Shown here piece after piece: positions 16,983 through 28,202 of a DNA stretch of 64,000 nucleotides (position 1 is its first letter; every line of letters begins with the position of its first letter). The notes beneath the pieces are model-generated. The model saw only the letters and a program-made list of their open reading frames with translations. It made no database searches and was not told the DNA's origin. The stretch is from contig NZ_JACHEO010000015.1 of assembly GCF_014201505.1 (NCBI RefSeq), positions 1 through 64,000 of the forward strand. Direction: 5' to 3'. Source of the stretch: Desulfoprunum benzoelyticum. GTDB taxonomy: Bacteria > Desulfobacterota > Desulfobulbia > Desulfobulbales > Desulfocapsaceae. The position numbers were made by a program, and so were the translations under genes.

Positions 16983-18866
16983 ATGCCGACTCCGCAATAC
17001 TGGGCAGACAGATACGTCGAAAAACTGGCAACCGCCACCGATGCCATCAATATGATACGATCGGGACAGAGGGTCTTTATCGGCTCGGGGTGCGGCGAGC
17101 CGCAGGCGCTGGTCAAAACCCTCAGCGACAGCTCCAACCACCTCAGCGGTCTGGAAATCGTCCGTCTGCTCGGCCGGGAAACGACGTCGCTGACCGCCAT
17201 CGCCAACCGTACCAAAGATACCAGTCTCAACATCCGCTCGATCTATCTCGGCTCGACGCGGGAACCTTCCATCGCCCTCCACAAGCGATTTATCACCCCG
17301 ATGAACATGTCCGACGTCCCGGCCCTGTTCACCACCAGGAAACTGCCGCTGAACGTCGCCCTGGTCCAGGTCTCGCCGCCGGATGACTTCGGCTGGATGA
17401 GTCTCGGCATCTCGGTCGATGTAACCCTCGCCGCCGCCCGTTCCGCCGATTTCGTCATCGCCCAGGTCAATCCGCGCATGCCGAGGGTCATGGGCCAGAG
17501 CTTTCTCCATGTCAACGATGTCGATGTGATCGTCGAGTGCGAGGAGGAGCTGGTTTCAATCCCGTCCAATCGCCAGACTTATTCCGACGCCGCCCAGGCC
17601 ATCGGCAGTCACATCGCCCGTCTGATCGAGGACGGGTCGACGCTGCAGATCGGCCTCGACGCCGCCTCCCAGGCGACCGTGCAGGGACTTGCCAGCAAGA
17701 ACGACCTCGGCATCCACTCGCAGTTTTTGACCGACGACATCATGCATCTGTATGCCGTCGGCAATATCAACAACCGCAAGAAGGGGATCAACGAGGGCAA
17801 GATGGTCGCCTCCATGGCGATCGGCAGCCGCAATCTCTACGAATTCCTCAACGACAATCCGGCGGTGGACTTCCATCCCTCCGACTATGTCAACGACCCG
17901 TTCATCATCGCCCAGCATCACCGGATGGTGTCGATGAATGTCGCCCGGACCATGGACCTGACCGGACAGGTGGCGGCGGAGGCCTCGGCCGTCACCCGTT
18001 TCGCCGGCGTCTCCGGCATCCCGGATTTTGTCAGGGGCGCCCGCCGCTCGCCGGGCGGCAAATCGATCCTGATGATCTTCTCCACCGAGGAAACGCCGGA
18101 TGGGATCCGCTCCAACATCCTCCCCACCTTCGATCGCGTCGTGGTGGTGCCGCGCGGCGATGTCCATTATGTTGTCTCGGAATACGGGGCAGTCAACCTT
18201 TTCGGTAAGAGTCTGCAGGAGCGGGCGATCGCAATGATCAGCATCGCCCACCCCGATTTCCGTGAAGAACTGTTTGCCGCCGCCAAGGAACAGGGGCTGA
18301 TCGGCAGCGAGAGGACCCTCGGCGAGGCGGTCAAGGCGGTCTACCCCGTCCGATTGGAGGAAACGATCGAGATCGACGGCCAACAGGTCATCATCCGCCC
18401 GGCGAAACCGGTGGACGAACGGCGGATTCAGGAACATTTCTACAGTCTGCCGAAAGAGGACGTTTTCTCCCGCTTCTTCCACCAGAAAACGATCTTCGGC
18501 CGGTCCGACGTTCAATCGCGATCAAATGTCGATTATGTCCATGACCTGACCCTGGTCGCGGTGGTGGGCGAATTCGGTTTCGGCAAAATCGTCGGCGTCG
18601 CCGAATGCATGATGCTCAAGGACTCGAACATGACCGAAGTGGCCTTTTCGATCAGCCCCGAGTTCCAGGGCAGGGGAATGGGCAAGATCTTCCTCAAGAA
18701 GCTGGCTGCTGCGAGCCGGGAGAATGGCATGCGGGGCCTGATCGCCTATACCATCCCCAGCAACACCGGCATGATCCGCCTGTTCAAAACCCTTCCCTAC
18801 AAGGTCAAGACCCATTATGAGGAAGGCGATCTCGTCCTCAGTTGCCTGTTCGACGTTCTCGCCTGA
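16983..18866 (+). CDS. Acetyl-CoA hydrolase/CoA transferase fused to GNAT acetyltransferase
   Basis: A 627-residue two-part protein. Residues ~1-440 form an acetyl-CoA hydrolase/transferase (class I CoA transferase, 4-hydroxybutyrate CoA-transferase-like): AINMIRSGQRVFIGSGCGEP at the start, then QIGLDAASQATVQGLASKND and FAGVSGIPDFVRGARRSPGG near the end. Residues ~470-627 are a GNAT domain, with the acetyl-CoA-binding segment ISPEFQGRGMGKIFLKKL. Such fusions occur in anaerobic Deltaproteobacteria. The first part probably interconverts acyl-CoA and free acid; the target of the GNAT part is unknown. Start: ATG 16983, with AGGA 5 nt ahead; ATG 16971 is also possible. Confidence 0.85.
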   Translation: MPTPQYWADRYVEKLATATDAINMIRSGQRVFIGSGCGEPQALVKTLSDSSNHLSGLEIVRLLGRETTSLTAIANRTKDTSLNIRSIYLGSTREPSIALHKRFITPMNMSDVPALFTTRKLPLNVALVQVSPPDDFGWMSLGISVDVTLAAARSADFVIAQVNPRMPRVMGQSFLHVNDVDVIVECEEELVSIPSNRQTYSDAAQAIGSHIARLIEDGSTLQIGLDAASQATVQGLASKNDLGIHSQFLTDDIMHLYAVGNINNRKKGINEGKMVASMAIGSRNLYEFLNDNPAVDFHPSDYVNDPFIIAQHHRMVSMNVARTMDLTGQVAAEASAVTRFAGVSGIPDFVRGARRSPGGKSILMIFSTEETPDGIRSNILPTFDRVVVVPRGDVHYVVSEYGAVNLFGKSLQERAIAMISIAHPDFREELFAAAKEQGLIGSERTLGEAVKAVYPVRLEETIEIDGQQVIIRPAKPVDERRIQEHFYSLPKEDVFSRFFHQKTIFGRSDVQSRSNVDYVHDLTLVAVVGEFGFGKIVGVAECMMLKDSNMTEVAFSISPEFQGRGMGKIFLKKLAAASRENGMRGLIAYTIPSNTGMIRLFKTLPYKVKTHYEEGDLVLSCLFDVLA

Positions 18867-18906
18867 ACCTCCTTCCCGACGCGGCTGAAGACTTGCCTGC
18901 CGGTCT

Positions 18907-20097
18907 TCAGCGCCGCATCAGATGGGCGACGGCCTGATCGAGGCCGTCGAGGGACAGTTCGAACATCGGCAGGATCGCCCGGATCAGTTCGATGGTCCGG
19001 GTGAACTGCCAGTCGCGCTTCGGGATCGGATTGAGCCATGCCGCATGGGGGAAGGTGGCCGCCAACAGCCGCAATCGTTCGATGCTGGGCCGGCCGCTGC
19101 GTTCAAAGGCATGGATCGAACCATCGGTGGCCATCAATTCGTAGGGGGCCATCGAGGCATCACCGATGATGATCAGGCGGCTCTCCGGATCACGGCGGAT
19201 CAGGTCGTCGACCGCCACCGGACGCCGCATCCGCGACGCGTCCTCCCACAGCTGGTCATAGATGGTGTTGTGGAAATAGAGGGTCTTCAGTTCCTTGAAC
19301 TGGGTCCGGGCCGAGTTGAACAGCGCCTGCACGACATCGACGTAGGGTTCCATCGACCAGCCGCCGTTGTCGATGGCGAGGATGATTTTGAGACGGTCGA
19401 CGGTCGCCCGGTCGAACACCAGTTCGATCTCGCCGCCATTCCTGATGGTCTGATAGATGCTGCTGTCGACGTTGATCCGGTCCCGCACCCCCTGCGGCAC
19501 CAGATGCCTGAGCCGCTTCAAGCCCTCGGTCAGCGACCGCCGCGTCAGCGGCCCGTCGGTCGAATAATCGCGGTAACGCCGCTCCCCTGCCACCTTCACC
19601 GCCGAGCGGTTCATCGATTCGCCGCCGACCCGCATGCCGCCGGGATGATACCCCGAATGACCGACAGGCGAGGTCCCGCCGGTGCCGATCCATTTCGATC
19701 CGCCTGCATGCCGCTCCTTCTGGTCCTGCAACCGCTTCTTGAAATAGGCCAGCACCTCTTCCGGCGACATCGACGCCAGCTTCTTCTCATCCAGGCCCAG
19801 GGCATGGGCCAGCCGCTTCGGGTTCTTCAGCCACTCGTCGAGCAGACCGGCGGCCACGAGGTCGAATTCGGCCTCGCCGGCCTGGGCCAGATCGGCCCCC
19901 TCGAAGGTGTGGGCGAAGACCTGGTCGTAGAGGTCGAAGTATTTTTCGCTCTTGACGAGGATGGCCCGGGCGGCGGTGTAGAAATCGTCGAGCGAGTTGA
20001 CCAGCCCCTCACCCATCGCCCGCTGCAGCAGCAGGAACGAGGTTGGGCTGACCGGAATCCCTACATCACGGAGGGTATAGAAGAATTGGATGAACAC
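18907..20097 (-). CDS. VWA-domain protein, CoxE-like partner of MoxR ATPase
   Basis: A 396-residue cytoplasmic protein. The first half is helical and charged (KRLAHALGLDEKKLASMSPE) with a Gly-rich linker near residues 132-155. The second half is a von Willebrand A domain, where IILAIDNGGWSMEPYVDVV takes the place of the DxSxS metal site. Here the first Ser is Gly, so metal binding may be altered. It follows the MoxR-type ATPase gene by 16 nt; MoxR/VWA pairs act as chaperones that mature or insert metal into enzyme complexes. The client is unknown. Start: GTG 20097, with GAGG 4-5 nt ahead. Confidence 0.8.
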   Translation of the reverse strand: MFIQFFYTLRDVGIPVSPTSFLLLQRAMGEGLVNSLDDFYTAARAILVKSEKYFDLYDQVFAHTFEGADLAQAGEAEFDLVAAGLLDEWLKNPKRLAHALGLDEKKLASMSPEEVLAYFKKRLQDQKERHAGGSKWIGTGGTSPVGHSGYHPGGMRVGGESMNRSAVKVAGERRYRDYSTDGPLTRRSLTEGLKRLRHLVPQGVRDRINVDSSIYQTIRNGGEIELVFDRATVDRLKIILAIDNGGWSMEPYVDVVQALFNSARTQFKELKTLYFHNTIYDQLWEDASRMRRPVAVDDLIRRDPESRLIIIGDASMAPYELMATDGSIHAFERSGRPSIERLRLLAATFPHAAWLNPIPKRDWQFTRTIELIRAILPMFELSLDGLDQAVAHLMRR

Positions 20098-20113
20098 CGG
20101 CCTCAGCTTCCGC

Positions 20114-20959
20114 TCAGCGGAAGAAGCCCCGCTTCATGATGAGGTTGGCCGACTTCAGGTAATCGCCGCTTTTCTTGAACAGGACGCCGAGGTACGGAAT
20201 CTCCCGATCGAGCGCCTCGCCACGGCGGAAATCCGGATCGGCCTGCAAGGCCCTGATCCAGTTGAGCAGCTCCCTGGTCGCCGGTTTCTTCTCGAGCCCA
20301 TCGATATTGCGAAGCTCGTAGAAGGTGCGGATCGCACTCTCCGCCAACTTCTCCGGAATATCCGGAAAATGGGTATCGATGATGCGGCGCATCATCTTCG
20401 GCTCGGGGAAGGCGATGTGGTGGAAATTGCAGCGGCCGAGGAACGGGTCGGACAGATCCTTCTTGGCATTCGAGGTGATGATGATCACCGGCCGATGCCG
20501 GGCTTTGATCATTTCATCGGTCTCGATGATATCGAACTGCATCTGGTCGAGGACATCGAGCATGTCGTCCTGAAACTCGGTTTCGGCCTTGTCGATTTCA
20601 TCGATGAGGAGGACGGTCCGCTTTTCGGCGGTGAATGCCTGGCCGATCCGGCCCATCCGGATGTACTCGCGGATGTCGCTCACATCCCGGCGTGAGTCGC
20701 CGAAACGGCTGTCGTTCAGCCTGGTCAGGGTGTCGTACTGGTACAGGGCCTCAACCAGTTTCATGTTTGATTTGACGTTGAGAATGATCAACGGCATGCC
20801 GAGGGTCTCGGCGATCGCGTGAGCCAGCATGGTCTTACCGGTGCCGGGCTCCCCTTTCAGCAGCAGAGGCATCTCCAGGGCCATGGAGATATTGACGATC
20901 TTGGCCAGTTCCTCGTCGAGCACATACCGGCTCGACCCTGTGAATCGATTGAGTTCCAT
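20114..20959 (-). CDS. MoxR-type AAA+ ATPase
   Basis: A 281-residue AAA+ ATPase of the MoxR/CoxD kind. Walker A is LLKGEPGTGKTMLAHAIAE, Walker B VLLIDEIDKAE, sensor 1 VIIITSNAKKDLSDPFLGRC with its arginine finger. The ATG at 20959 has AAGGA 6 nt ahead, so it is preferred to a start five codons earlier. It is transcribed just before the VWA gene and the two very likely work as one machine. A terminator separates it from sod upstream. Confidence 0.9.
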   Translation of the reverse strand: MELNRFTGSSRYVLDEELAKIVNISMALEMPLLLKGEPGTGKTMLAHAIAETLGMPLIILNVKSNMKLVEALYQYDTLTRLNDSRFGDSRRDVSDIREYIRMGRIGQAFTAEKRTVLLIDEIDKAETEFQDDMLDVLDQMQFDIIETDEMIKARHRPVIIITSNAKKDLSDPFLGRCNFHHIAFPEPKMMRRIIDTHFPDIPEKLAESAIRTFYELRNIDGLEKKPATRELLNWIRALQADPDFRRGEALDREIPYLGVLFKKSGDYLKSANLIMKRGFFR

Positions 20960-21013
20960 TCCGTTCCTTATCAAGATGTATGAAGATTTTTACCGTTCGC
21001 ATGACACACTACA

Positions 21014-21051
21014 AAACAACCCCCTCCCGTGTCAACAGGAGAGGGTTGTTT
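21014..21051 (-). terminator. Rho-independent terminator after sod
   Basis: Arms 21014-21027 and 21038-21051 pair at 13 of 14 positions, with a 10-nt loop. On the minus strand the stem is followed by a short T-rich run. It lies 27 nt past the sod stop and upstream of the moxR gene. Confidence 0.8.
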
Positions 21052-21077
21052 GTTCCCGCAGAGAGCCGGCAATGGGA

Positions 21078-21683
21078 TCAGTTGACAGCGGCGAGAAAAT
21101 TGTCGTTGACCTTTTCCCAGTTGATGACGTTGAAGAAGGCGGCGATATAGTCAGGCCGGCGGTTCTGGTACAGCAGGTAGTAGGCATGCTCCCAGACATC
21201 GAGGCCAAGCACCGGGATCTTGCCGAGCATGATCGGACTGTCCTGGTTCGGGGTGGCGACGATCTCCAGTTTACGGTTGTCGACGGTCAGCCAGGCCCAG
21301 CCGCTGCCGAACACCCTGGTGGCCGCCGCAGTGAATTTTTCCCTGAAGTTTTCGAAACTACCGAAATCGGCCGTGATGGCGTCGGCGATCGGCCCGGCGA
21401 GGGCGACATCCTTTTTCAGGAGCGGCCAGAAGAAACTGTGGTTGGCATGACCGCCGCCGTGGTTGCGGACGATGGTGCGGATCTCCTCCGGGATCTCATC
21501 AAGGTTACGGATCAGCTGGTCGACGCTCATCTGTTGGAGCTCGACCTTGTCCTTGATCGCGGCATTGAGGTTGGTGATGTAGGCCTGATGATGCCTGGTA
21601 TGGTGGATCTCCATCGTCCGGGCATCGATGTACGGTTCGAGGGCATCGTAAGCATAGGGAAGTTCGGGTAATATATGACTCAT
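21078..21683 (-). CDS. sodA: Superoxide dismutase, Mn/Fe type
   Basis: Dismutates superoxide to oxygen and peroxide. The 201-residue protein has all four metal ligands: His27 ([12 protein letters not shown]), His82 ([11 protein letters not shown]), Asp162 and His166 ([12 protein letters not shown]). The Gly-Gly-Gly-His stretch at 76-79 and Gln147 in TPNQDSP favour a manganese or cambialistic enzyme over a strict Fe type. There is no signal peptide, so it is cytoplasmic. Start: ATG 21683 with AAGGAGG and 6-nt spacing. It is monocistronic, ending in a strong terminator. Confidence 0.95.
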   Translation of the reverse strand: MSHILPELPYAYDALEPYIDARTMEIHHTRHHQAYITNLNAAIKDKVELQQMSVDQLIRNLDEIPEEIRTIVRNHGGGHANHSFFWPLLKKDVALAGPIADAITADFGSFENFREKFTAAATRVFGSGWAWLTVDNRKLEIVATPNQDSPIMLGKIPVLGLDVWEHAYYLLYQNRRPDYIAAFFNVINWEKVNDNFLAAVN

Positions 21684-22107
21684 GGGATACCTCCTTGATC
21701 TGTACTGACGGCAATCCTGAAAAATTCCCAGGCTTCAGCCGGTTATGGTTGGATACAACGAAATGAGCTCCCGGAACAACCGCGGAAGATCATTCAGAAC
21801 GGTGCCTGCCGTGGGACCGGACTTCACGGTTTCTGAACATCCTCGCGTTCCGGTCTCATGTCTTTTAGGGTAAACTAACTACCGAACTGAATAGAGTCAA
21901 TCTGCGAAGGCCGAAAAATCCAAGGCTCCCGGGATCGGGACCGACACATCAGAGGGCAGCCAGGCCGAGGTGGAGAGAGAAGTGGGGAGAAGAGAGGGGG
22001 GCGCCCGGTCTGGACACCGGCCCCGGTCGAGATGGTGGCTATCCGGGCCAGCAGATACCGGCCGATCGTCGATTGGCCAGGCTACAGGGACACAGCGGTC
22101 ACCGGGG
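21684..22107. other. Intergenic region between murA and sod
   Basis: A 424-nt stretch without a convincing gene. It must hold the sod promoter (minus strand), but I could not pick one with confidence. Short open frames here are GC-driven and lack ribosome sites. No repeat or RNA structure was recognised. Confidence 0.4.
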
Positions 22108-23382
22108 TTATTCCTGTTCCTTCCAGACACGGGCGCCAAGACCGGTGAGTTTTTCCACCAGGTTCTCGTAGCCTCGTTCGAGGTGATAGATCCGGGAAAT
22201 CTCGGTCCGTCCCGAGGCTGCAAGCCCGGCAATCACCAGCGAGGAACTGGCCCGGAGGTCGGTCGCCATGACCTGGGCCCCGCTCAGTCCCTGCAGGCCA
22301 TGGCCATTGATGACGCAGCTGTGGCCGTCGATCCGGATATCGGCCCCCATCCGCTGCAATTCCGCCACGTGCATGAAACGGTTCTCGAAAATGGTCTCGG
22401 TGATGACGCAGACATCGGTACTGAGCGCCATCAGGGCCATGAACTGGGCCTGCAGGTCGGTCGGATACCCCGGATAGGGCATGGTCTTGATGTCCACGCT
22501 CTTGAGCGATCGCGGTTTCGTCTTCGGCCAGCGTATTGAAACGGTCGAGTCGCCTTCGTCGACGATAAGGCCGGTCAGCCGCAGCTTTTCAAGCAGCGAC
22601 GGCAGATGGGCGGGATTGCAATGGGTGATGGTCCCTTCGCCACCGGTTGCGGCGATGGCAATGAGGTAGGTGCCGGCCTCAATGCGATCGGGAATGATAT
22701 CGCAATCGGCCGGCCGCAGCTCGTCAACGCCATGGATCGTCAAGCGGTCGGTGTTCCGTCCTTCGATACGCGCCCCCATGCCGGTCAGCATGTCGATGAG
22801 GTTGGCAATCTCCGGTTCCCGGGCGGCATTCTTCAAAATGGTGGTACCCTCAGCCAGGACGGCGGCCATCAGAAGATTTTCGGTGCCGGTGACGGTCGGG
22901 ATGTCGAAATAGACGGTGTCGCCCTGCAGCCTGCCGTCGATCTCGGCATCGACATAGCCACGTTCGAGGCGACAGGTCGCCCCCAGTTTTTCGAGACCGG
23001 TGATATGAAAATTGATCGGCCTGGCACCGATGGCACAGCCACCCGGCATCGATACCTTGGCCTTGCCCATCCGGGTCAGCAGCGGCCCGAGAACGAGCAC
23101 CGAGGCCCGCATCGTCTTGACCAGATCGTAGGGCGCCTCGGCACTGCGCAGATCGGTGCTGTCGATGGTGAGCACATCCCCCAGCCGTTCATGCCGGACC
23201 CCGAGGTTTTCCATGAGTTTCAGAAAGGTCCGGGTGTCCCGCAGATTCGGGACATTGCCGAGCCTGTGCCGACCCGGCGCCAGCAGTGTCGCCGCGATGA
23301 GCGGCAGGGCCGCATTCTTTGCCCCGCTTATCCGTACCGTACCCTGCAGGGCAACACCGCCCTCGACTATCAGTTTTTCCAT
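22108..23382 (-). CDS. murA: UDP-N-acetylglucosamine 1-carboxyvinyltransferase
   Basis: First committed step of peptidoglycan synthesis: enolpyruvyl transfer from PEP to UDP-GlcNAc. The 424-residue protein has the EPT fold. [19 protein letters not shown] is the N-terminal Lys/Asn motif, and the catalytic Cys is residue 116 in [12 protein letters not shown], so the target of fosfomycin is intact. LQAQFMALM and the final [20 protein letters not shown] are typical. It lies 7 nt downstream of prmC at the end of the prfA-prmC-murA run. Confidence 0.97.
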   Translation of the reverse strand: MEKLIVEGGVALQGTVRISGAKNAALPLIAATLLAPGRHRLGNVPNLRDTRTFLKLMENLGVRHERLGDVLTIDSTDLRSAEAPYDLVKTMRASVLVLGPLLTRMGKAKVSMPGGCAIGARPINFHITGLEKLGATCRLERGYVDAEIDGRLQGDTVYFDIPTVTGTENLLMAAVLAEGTTILKNAAREPEIANLIDMLTGMGARIEGRNTDRLTIHGVDELRPADCDIIPDRIEAGTYLIAIAATGGEGTITHCNPAHLPSLLEKLRLTGLIVDEGDSTVSIRWPKTKPRSLKSVDIKTMPYPGYPTDLQAQFMALMALSTDVCVITETIFENRFMHVAELQRMGADIRIDGHSCVINGHGLQGLSGAQVMATDLRASSSLVIAGLAASGRTEISRIYHLERGYENLVEKLTGLGARVWKEQE

Positions 23383-23389
23383 GTTCTCT

Positions 23390-24274
23390 CTACCTTCCGT
23401 ACCCGCTCAATAGAAGATGCAGGACACGGTCGCGTCCCGCATAATCTTTCAGTATCTCAACCGTTTTGACCAGTTCGGCAGCCCCGGCCGAGGGCGCAAA
23501 CATCCGCAACAACGCCGGACCCTGCTCTGCCCCGATCTCGATGAAGACCTCGCCGCCGGGGCGCATGATCACAGGCAGCATTTCCTTGATCCTGGCAATG
23601 ATGTCAAGCCCATCTTCGCCGCCGTCGAGGGCCAGCAAGGGTTCATAGCCGGCAACCTCAGGGTCCAGCCCCTGGCGGAGCTGGCGGCGGCTGACATAGG
23701 GCGGATTCGACACCAGCAGGGAAAATCGCCGCTCGGCGGCAAAGGCCGTTAACAGATCCGCCTTCACCAGGGCGACCCGATCGTCGACCTTGTGCCGGCG
23801 GCAATTCTGTTGCGCCACCGCCAGGGCATCGCAGGAAATATCGACGGCGACGATATCCCGTTGCAGTTCGAGGGCGAGAACGACGGCAATCGCCCCGCTG
23901 CCGCAGCAGAGATCGAGTATCCATCCGTCATGCAATCCCCTTCTTGGGCGGCAGGCCGCCAGGACCTGCTCGACCAGGAACTCTGTCTCCGGCCGCGGGA
24001 TCAGGACCGAGGGATTGACGATGAAGGGCAGCGACCAGAATTCCCGTTCGCCAAGGATATAGGCGATCGGTTCCCGTCGCTTCCGCCGCTCGAGATAGCG
24101 AAGGAAGACGCGCCGCGCTTCTTCCGGCACCTCCATGTCCGCCGCCAGAAACAGCTCGGTCCGACTCTTGTTCAGACAGGCCCCGAGCAGCAGCTGGCCG
24201 TCGAGATCACCGCCGTCGACGCCGGCCTCGGCCAGCTCCCGGGTGGCGGTGTGGAGGAGATCGATCACTTGCAT
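23390..24274 (-). CDS. prmC: Peptide chain release factor glutamine methyltransferase
   Basis: Methylates the Gln of the GGQ motif of release factors. It has 294 residues: an N-terminal helical domain, then a SAM-binding domain with [20 protein letters not shown] and the catalytic [17 protein letters not shown]. The FLVEQVL segment after PRPETE is also diagnostic. It lies 49 nt after prfA, its substrate, which is the standard arrangement. No strong ribosome site precedes the ATG at 24274. Confidence 0.95.
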   Translation of the reverse strand: MQVIDLLHTATRELAEAGVDGGDLDGQLLLGACLNKSRTELFLAADMEVPEEARRVFLRYLERRKRREPIAYILGEREFWSLPFIVNPSVLIPRPETEFLVEQVLAACRPRRGLHDGWILDLCCGSGAIAVVLALELQRDIVAVDISCDALAVAQQNCRRHKVDDRVALVKADLLTAFAAERRFSLLVSNPPYVSRRQLRQGLDPEVAGYEPLLALDGGEDGLDIIARIKEMLPVIMRPGGEVFIEIGAEQGPALLRMFAPSAGAAELVKTVEILKDYAGRDRVLHLLLSGYGR

Positions 24275-24323
24275 GGTGTCATGACATCATGGCCTGCCCG
24301 ATCAGCGGGAACAGGCGGAACTG

Positions 24324-25394
<1,071 letters not shown>

Positions 25395-25430
25395 AAATAC
25401 AGGATATTGCTGATATGAGGTGCAAAAAGA

Positions 25431-25468
25431 AAAGCCCACAGTCATGGCAACGCATCACTGTGGGCTTT
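25431..25468 (-). terminator. Rho-independent terminator after rpmE
   Basis: Perfect 12-bp arms (25431-25442 and 25457-25468) around a 14-nt loop. On the minus strand they are followed by CTTTTTG. The element lies 60 nt past rpmE and 37 nt before prfA, so the two genes are at least partly uncoupled. Confidence 0.88.
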
Positions 25469-25528
25469 ATCGGCTGTAATCCGCAGGTGTAGTAAAGTCG
25501 TGAGCAGCAGCCTCCGGCGAACAGGATT

Positions 25529-25747
25529 TTATTTGCCTTTCTTTTCGAAATGTTTGGCGTAACGCTGTTTGAATTTCTCGATGCGGCCGGCGGTGTCGAC
25601 GAGTTTCTGCTTACCGGTAAAAAAAGGATGGCAGGCGGAGCATATCTCCACTCTGATCTCGTGCAGGGTCGACCCCAGCTCGACTTCGTTCCCACAGGCA
25701 CACACGGCTTTTATTGTATTAAATTCAGGATGTATACCATCTTTCAT
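25529..25747 (-). CDS. rpmE: 50S ribosomal protein L31 (zinc-binding form)
   Basis: A 72-residue L31. It keeps the zinc-ribbon cysteines: CACGNEV near residue 16-18 and [13 protein letters not shown] near 37-40. This marks the zinc-containing form. GGAGGAAG stands 8 nt before the ATG at 25747. It lies between rho and prfA, a common order in Gram-negatives. Confidence 0.97.
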   Translation of the reverse strand: MKDGIHPEFNTIKAVCACGNEVELGSTLHEIRVEICSACHPFFTGKQKLVDTAGRIEKFKQRYAKHFEKKGK

Positions 25748-25893
25748 GACGTTTTCTTCCTCCGATTCACTTCTCTATGATCACGTTGTACGTCGATTAT
25801 TCTTCAGGAAAAGCGCAAGCTTTCTTTGACACAAACAAAATATTATACCTTGTCTTCACAAGAGTTCAAGACAAAACACTAATTGAAAAGGCA

Positions 25894-27144
25894 TCAACCA
25901 TTCATTGAATCGAGAAAATCCTTGTTGGTTTTCTGCGTTCTCAATTTATCCAGCAGGAAATCCATACAGTCGGAAGGGTTCATCGAGTTGAGCAGCTTGC
26001 GCAGGATCCAGATGCGGTTGAGCACATCCGGCTTGAGAAGCAGGTCCTCCTTTCTCGTCCCGGACCGCTTGATATCGATGGCCGGGAAGATCCGCTTGTC
26101 GGCCATTTTGCGATCGAGGATCAGTTCCATGTTGCCGGTTCCCTTAAACTCCTCGAAGATGACCTCGTCCATGCGGCTGCCGGTCTCGATCAGTGCCGTG
26201 GCGAGGATGGTCAGGCTGCCCCCTTCCTCGATATTCCGCGCGGCGCCGAAAAACCGTTTCGGCCGGTGCAGAGCGTTGGCTTCGACACCACCGGAGAGGA
26301 TCTTGCCGCTGGCCGGGGTGACCGTGTTGTAGGCGCGGGCAAGACGGGTGATGCTGTCGAGGAGGATAACCACATCCTTCTTGTGCTCGACCAGTCTCTT
26401 GGCCTTCTCGATGACCATCTCGGCCACCTGGATGTGTCGCTGCGGCGGCTCATCGAAGGTCGAACTGACGACCTCGGCGGTCTTGACCGACCTGGTCATC
26501 TCGGTCACCTCCTCCGGCCGTTCGTCGATCAGCAGGACGATAAGATACACTTCCTTGTGATTGCGGACGATCGAGTTGGCGATCTTCTGCATCAGCACCG
26601 TCTTGCCGGTTCGCGGCGGGGCGACGATAAGCCCCCTCTGCCCCTTGCCGATCGGGGCGAACATATCGAGCACCCGCATCGAAAAGTTATCGGGCTGCCA
26701 CTCCAGATTGAGTTTCTCGTTTGGATGAAGGGGGGTGAGATTGCCGAACAACGTCTTCTGTTTCGAGGCCTCGGGCGGATCGAAATTGATCGTTTCGACC
26801 TTCAGCAGCGCCAGGTACCGTTCCCCCTCCTTGGGCGAGCGGACCAGGCCGTCGATGACATCACCGGTTCTCAGATTGAGGCGGCGGATCTGCGAGGGAG
26901 AGACATAGATATCATCAGGACCGGGGAGGTAGTTGTAGTCCGGGGCGCGGAGAAAACCAAAGCCGTCGGGGAGTATTTCAAGAACCCCGCTGCCCCGCAG
27001 CTTGCCATCCTTGTCAGCCTGATCCTGGAGCAGGGCGAAGATCAGCTCCTGCTTGCGCATGGAACTGTAGCCCTCGACCTTCGCATTCCGGGCGAGTTTG
27101 ACCAACTCGCCGATTTTCATCATCTTCAATTCCGCCAAATTCAT
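25894..27144 (-). CDS. rho: Transcription termination factor Rho
   Basis: Hexameric RNA helicase that ends transcription. Its 416 residues hold an N-terminal Rho-N helical domain, the RNA-binding cold-shock domain ([36 protein letters not shown]) and the ATPase domain with Walker [24 protein letters not shown] and the Q/R loops [19 protein letters not shown]. No long N-terminal insertion is present. The ATG at 27144 is preceded by AGGAGAAGG. It is the first gene of the rho-rpmE group. Confidence 0.98.
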   Translation of the reverse strand: MNLAELKMMKIGELVKLARNAKVEGYSSMRKQELIFALLQDQADKDGKLRGSGVLEILPDGFGFLRAPDYNYLPGPDDIYVSPSQIRRLNLRTGDVIDGLVRSPKEGERYLALLKVETINFDPPEASKQKTLFGNLTPLHPNEKLNLEWQPDNFSMRVLDMFAPIGKGQRGLIVAPPRTGKTVLMQKIANSIVRNHKEVYLIVLLIDERPEEVTEMTRSVKTAEVVSSTFDEPPQRHIQVAEMVIEKAKRLVEHKKDVVILLDSITRLARAYNTVTPASGKILSGGVEANALHRPKRFFGAARNIEEGGSLTILATALIETGSRMDEVIFEEFKGTGNMELILDRKMADKRIFPAIDIKRSGTRKEDLLLKPDVLNRIWILRKLLNSMNPSDCMDFLLDKLRTQKTNKDFLDSMNG

Positions 27145-27551
27145 TAAAAACCTTCTCCTATAAGACGCGTGGCAGGATGGATGAACGGCAAACGAAGAAC
27201 AGCGGGTCCGGAGAAAATATGAGTCAGGATCGCCATACGTCGCAAATGCCGCATGTTATAAATGATAGTATTTCCCAGCAAGGATCCGTACCGTGATCAT
27301 TCACCACCGCGTAGGGGCATCAAGGCATTGGAATTCAGAGACTTCGTGTTTCAGATAGAGGTCTATAAGATCAAAAGTGAATGGAATGAAGGCGTATCAC
27401 GGAAACAGTGATTTCACAGCGACAACGGGATTCAACCCAAACCTACCCCAGACAGGGATATGACCAGCAAGAGTGTAGTACTGAAGTTATACGGATCCAC
27501 CAGAGAAAAGGCAGGAAGTGCACTTCGTTTCGCTCTCTCCCTTATACGTAT
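27145..27551. promoter_or_regulatory. Intergenic region and long leader upstream of rho
   Basis: A 407-nt gap between coaE and rho, lower in GC than its surroundings. On the minus strand a TATAAC hexamer (27257-27262) with TTGCTG 15 nt upstream is a weak promoter candidate, which would give a rho leader of roughly 100 nt. Long leaders used for autoregulation are known for rho, but no such element can be shown here. Confidence 0.35.
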
Positions 27552-28202
27552 TCAGTTCTGCGGTGTCAAGCCTTGTCTTGCCGTATCGACAGGTTTTGCC
27601 TTAACCATAAATTTTTTCTCCAGCAACCGCGCAAGGCTGGAAACCTGCTGAACGGTCTGGACCCACAGGCCGGCATTGTTGACGACGTGCGTGGCCATTT
27701 TGGCCTTTTCCTCCGGGGACATCTGGGCGTCGAGTATTCTCCGTGCCGCCTCTTCGTCGATGCCGTCCCTGGCAACAATCCGTTTGATGCAGACCGTCTC
27801 CGGAGCGTAGACGACAACTGTCGCATCAAACTCGTCCTGCCATCCGACCTCGAACAGCAGGGGAATTTCGACGACACATCTGCCCCCCGCCCCTTCGACC
27901 GCCTCCATCTTTTGCCTCAATTCGCGGCGGATGAGCGGATGAAGGATCGCCTCGAGACGCCTGCGCATCGCCTCATCCCGGAAAACGGCGTCACGCATGA
28001 GGCCCCTGTCGATGGTCCGGTCGGACTTGAGAAAACGCTCCCCCCATGCCGCAAAGATTCCCAGCCAGCCCGCGGCATCCGGCTGCATCAGGTCGTGGCA
28101 GACCAGGTCGGCACTGAACAGATCCGCCTGTACGGCGTCGGCCAGCAGCGCCGCAACGCTGCTCTTGCCGGATCCTATCCCTCCGGTTACCGCGATCTTC
28201 AT
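27552..28202 (-). CDS. coaE: Dephospho-CoA kinase
   Basis: Last step of coenzyme A synthesis: phosphorylates the ribose 3'-OH of dephospho-CoA. A 216-residue P-loop kinase: Walker A MKIAVTGGIGSGKSSVAALL, substrate motif FSADLVCHDLM, and the lid region RRILDAQMSPEEKAKMATHV. The final VVNNAG motif is present. Its start overlaps the stop of the upstream pseudouridine synthase gene as ATGA, so they are coupled. Confidence 0.96.
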   Translation of the reverse strand: MKIAVTGGIGSGKSSVAALLADAVQADLFSADLVCHDLMQPDAAGWLGIFAAWGERFLKSDRTIDRGLMRDAVFRDEAMRRRLEAILHPLIRRELRQKMEAVEGAGGRCVVEIPLLFEVGWQDEFDATVVVYAPETVCIKRIVARDGIDEEAARRILDAQMSPEEKAKMATHVVNNAGLWVQTVQQVSSLARLLEKKFMVKAKPVDTARQGLTPQN

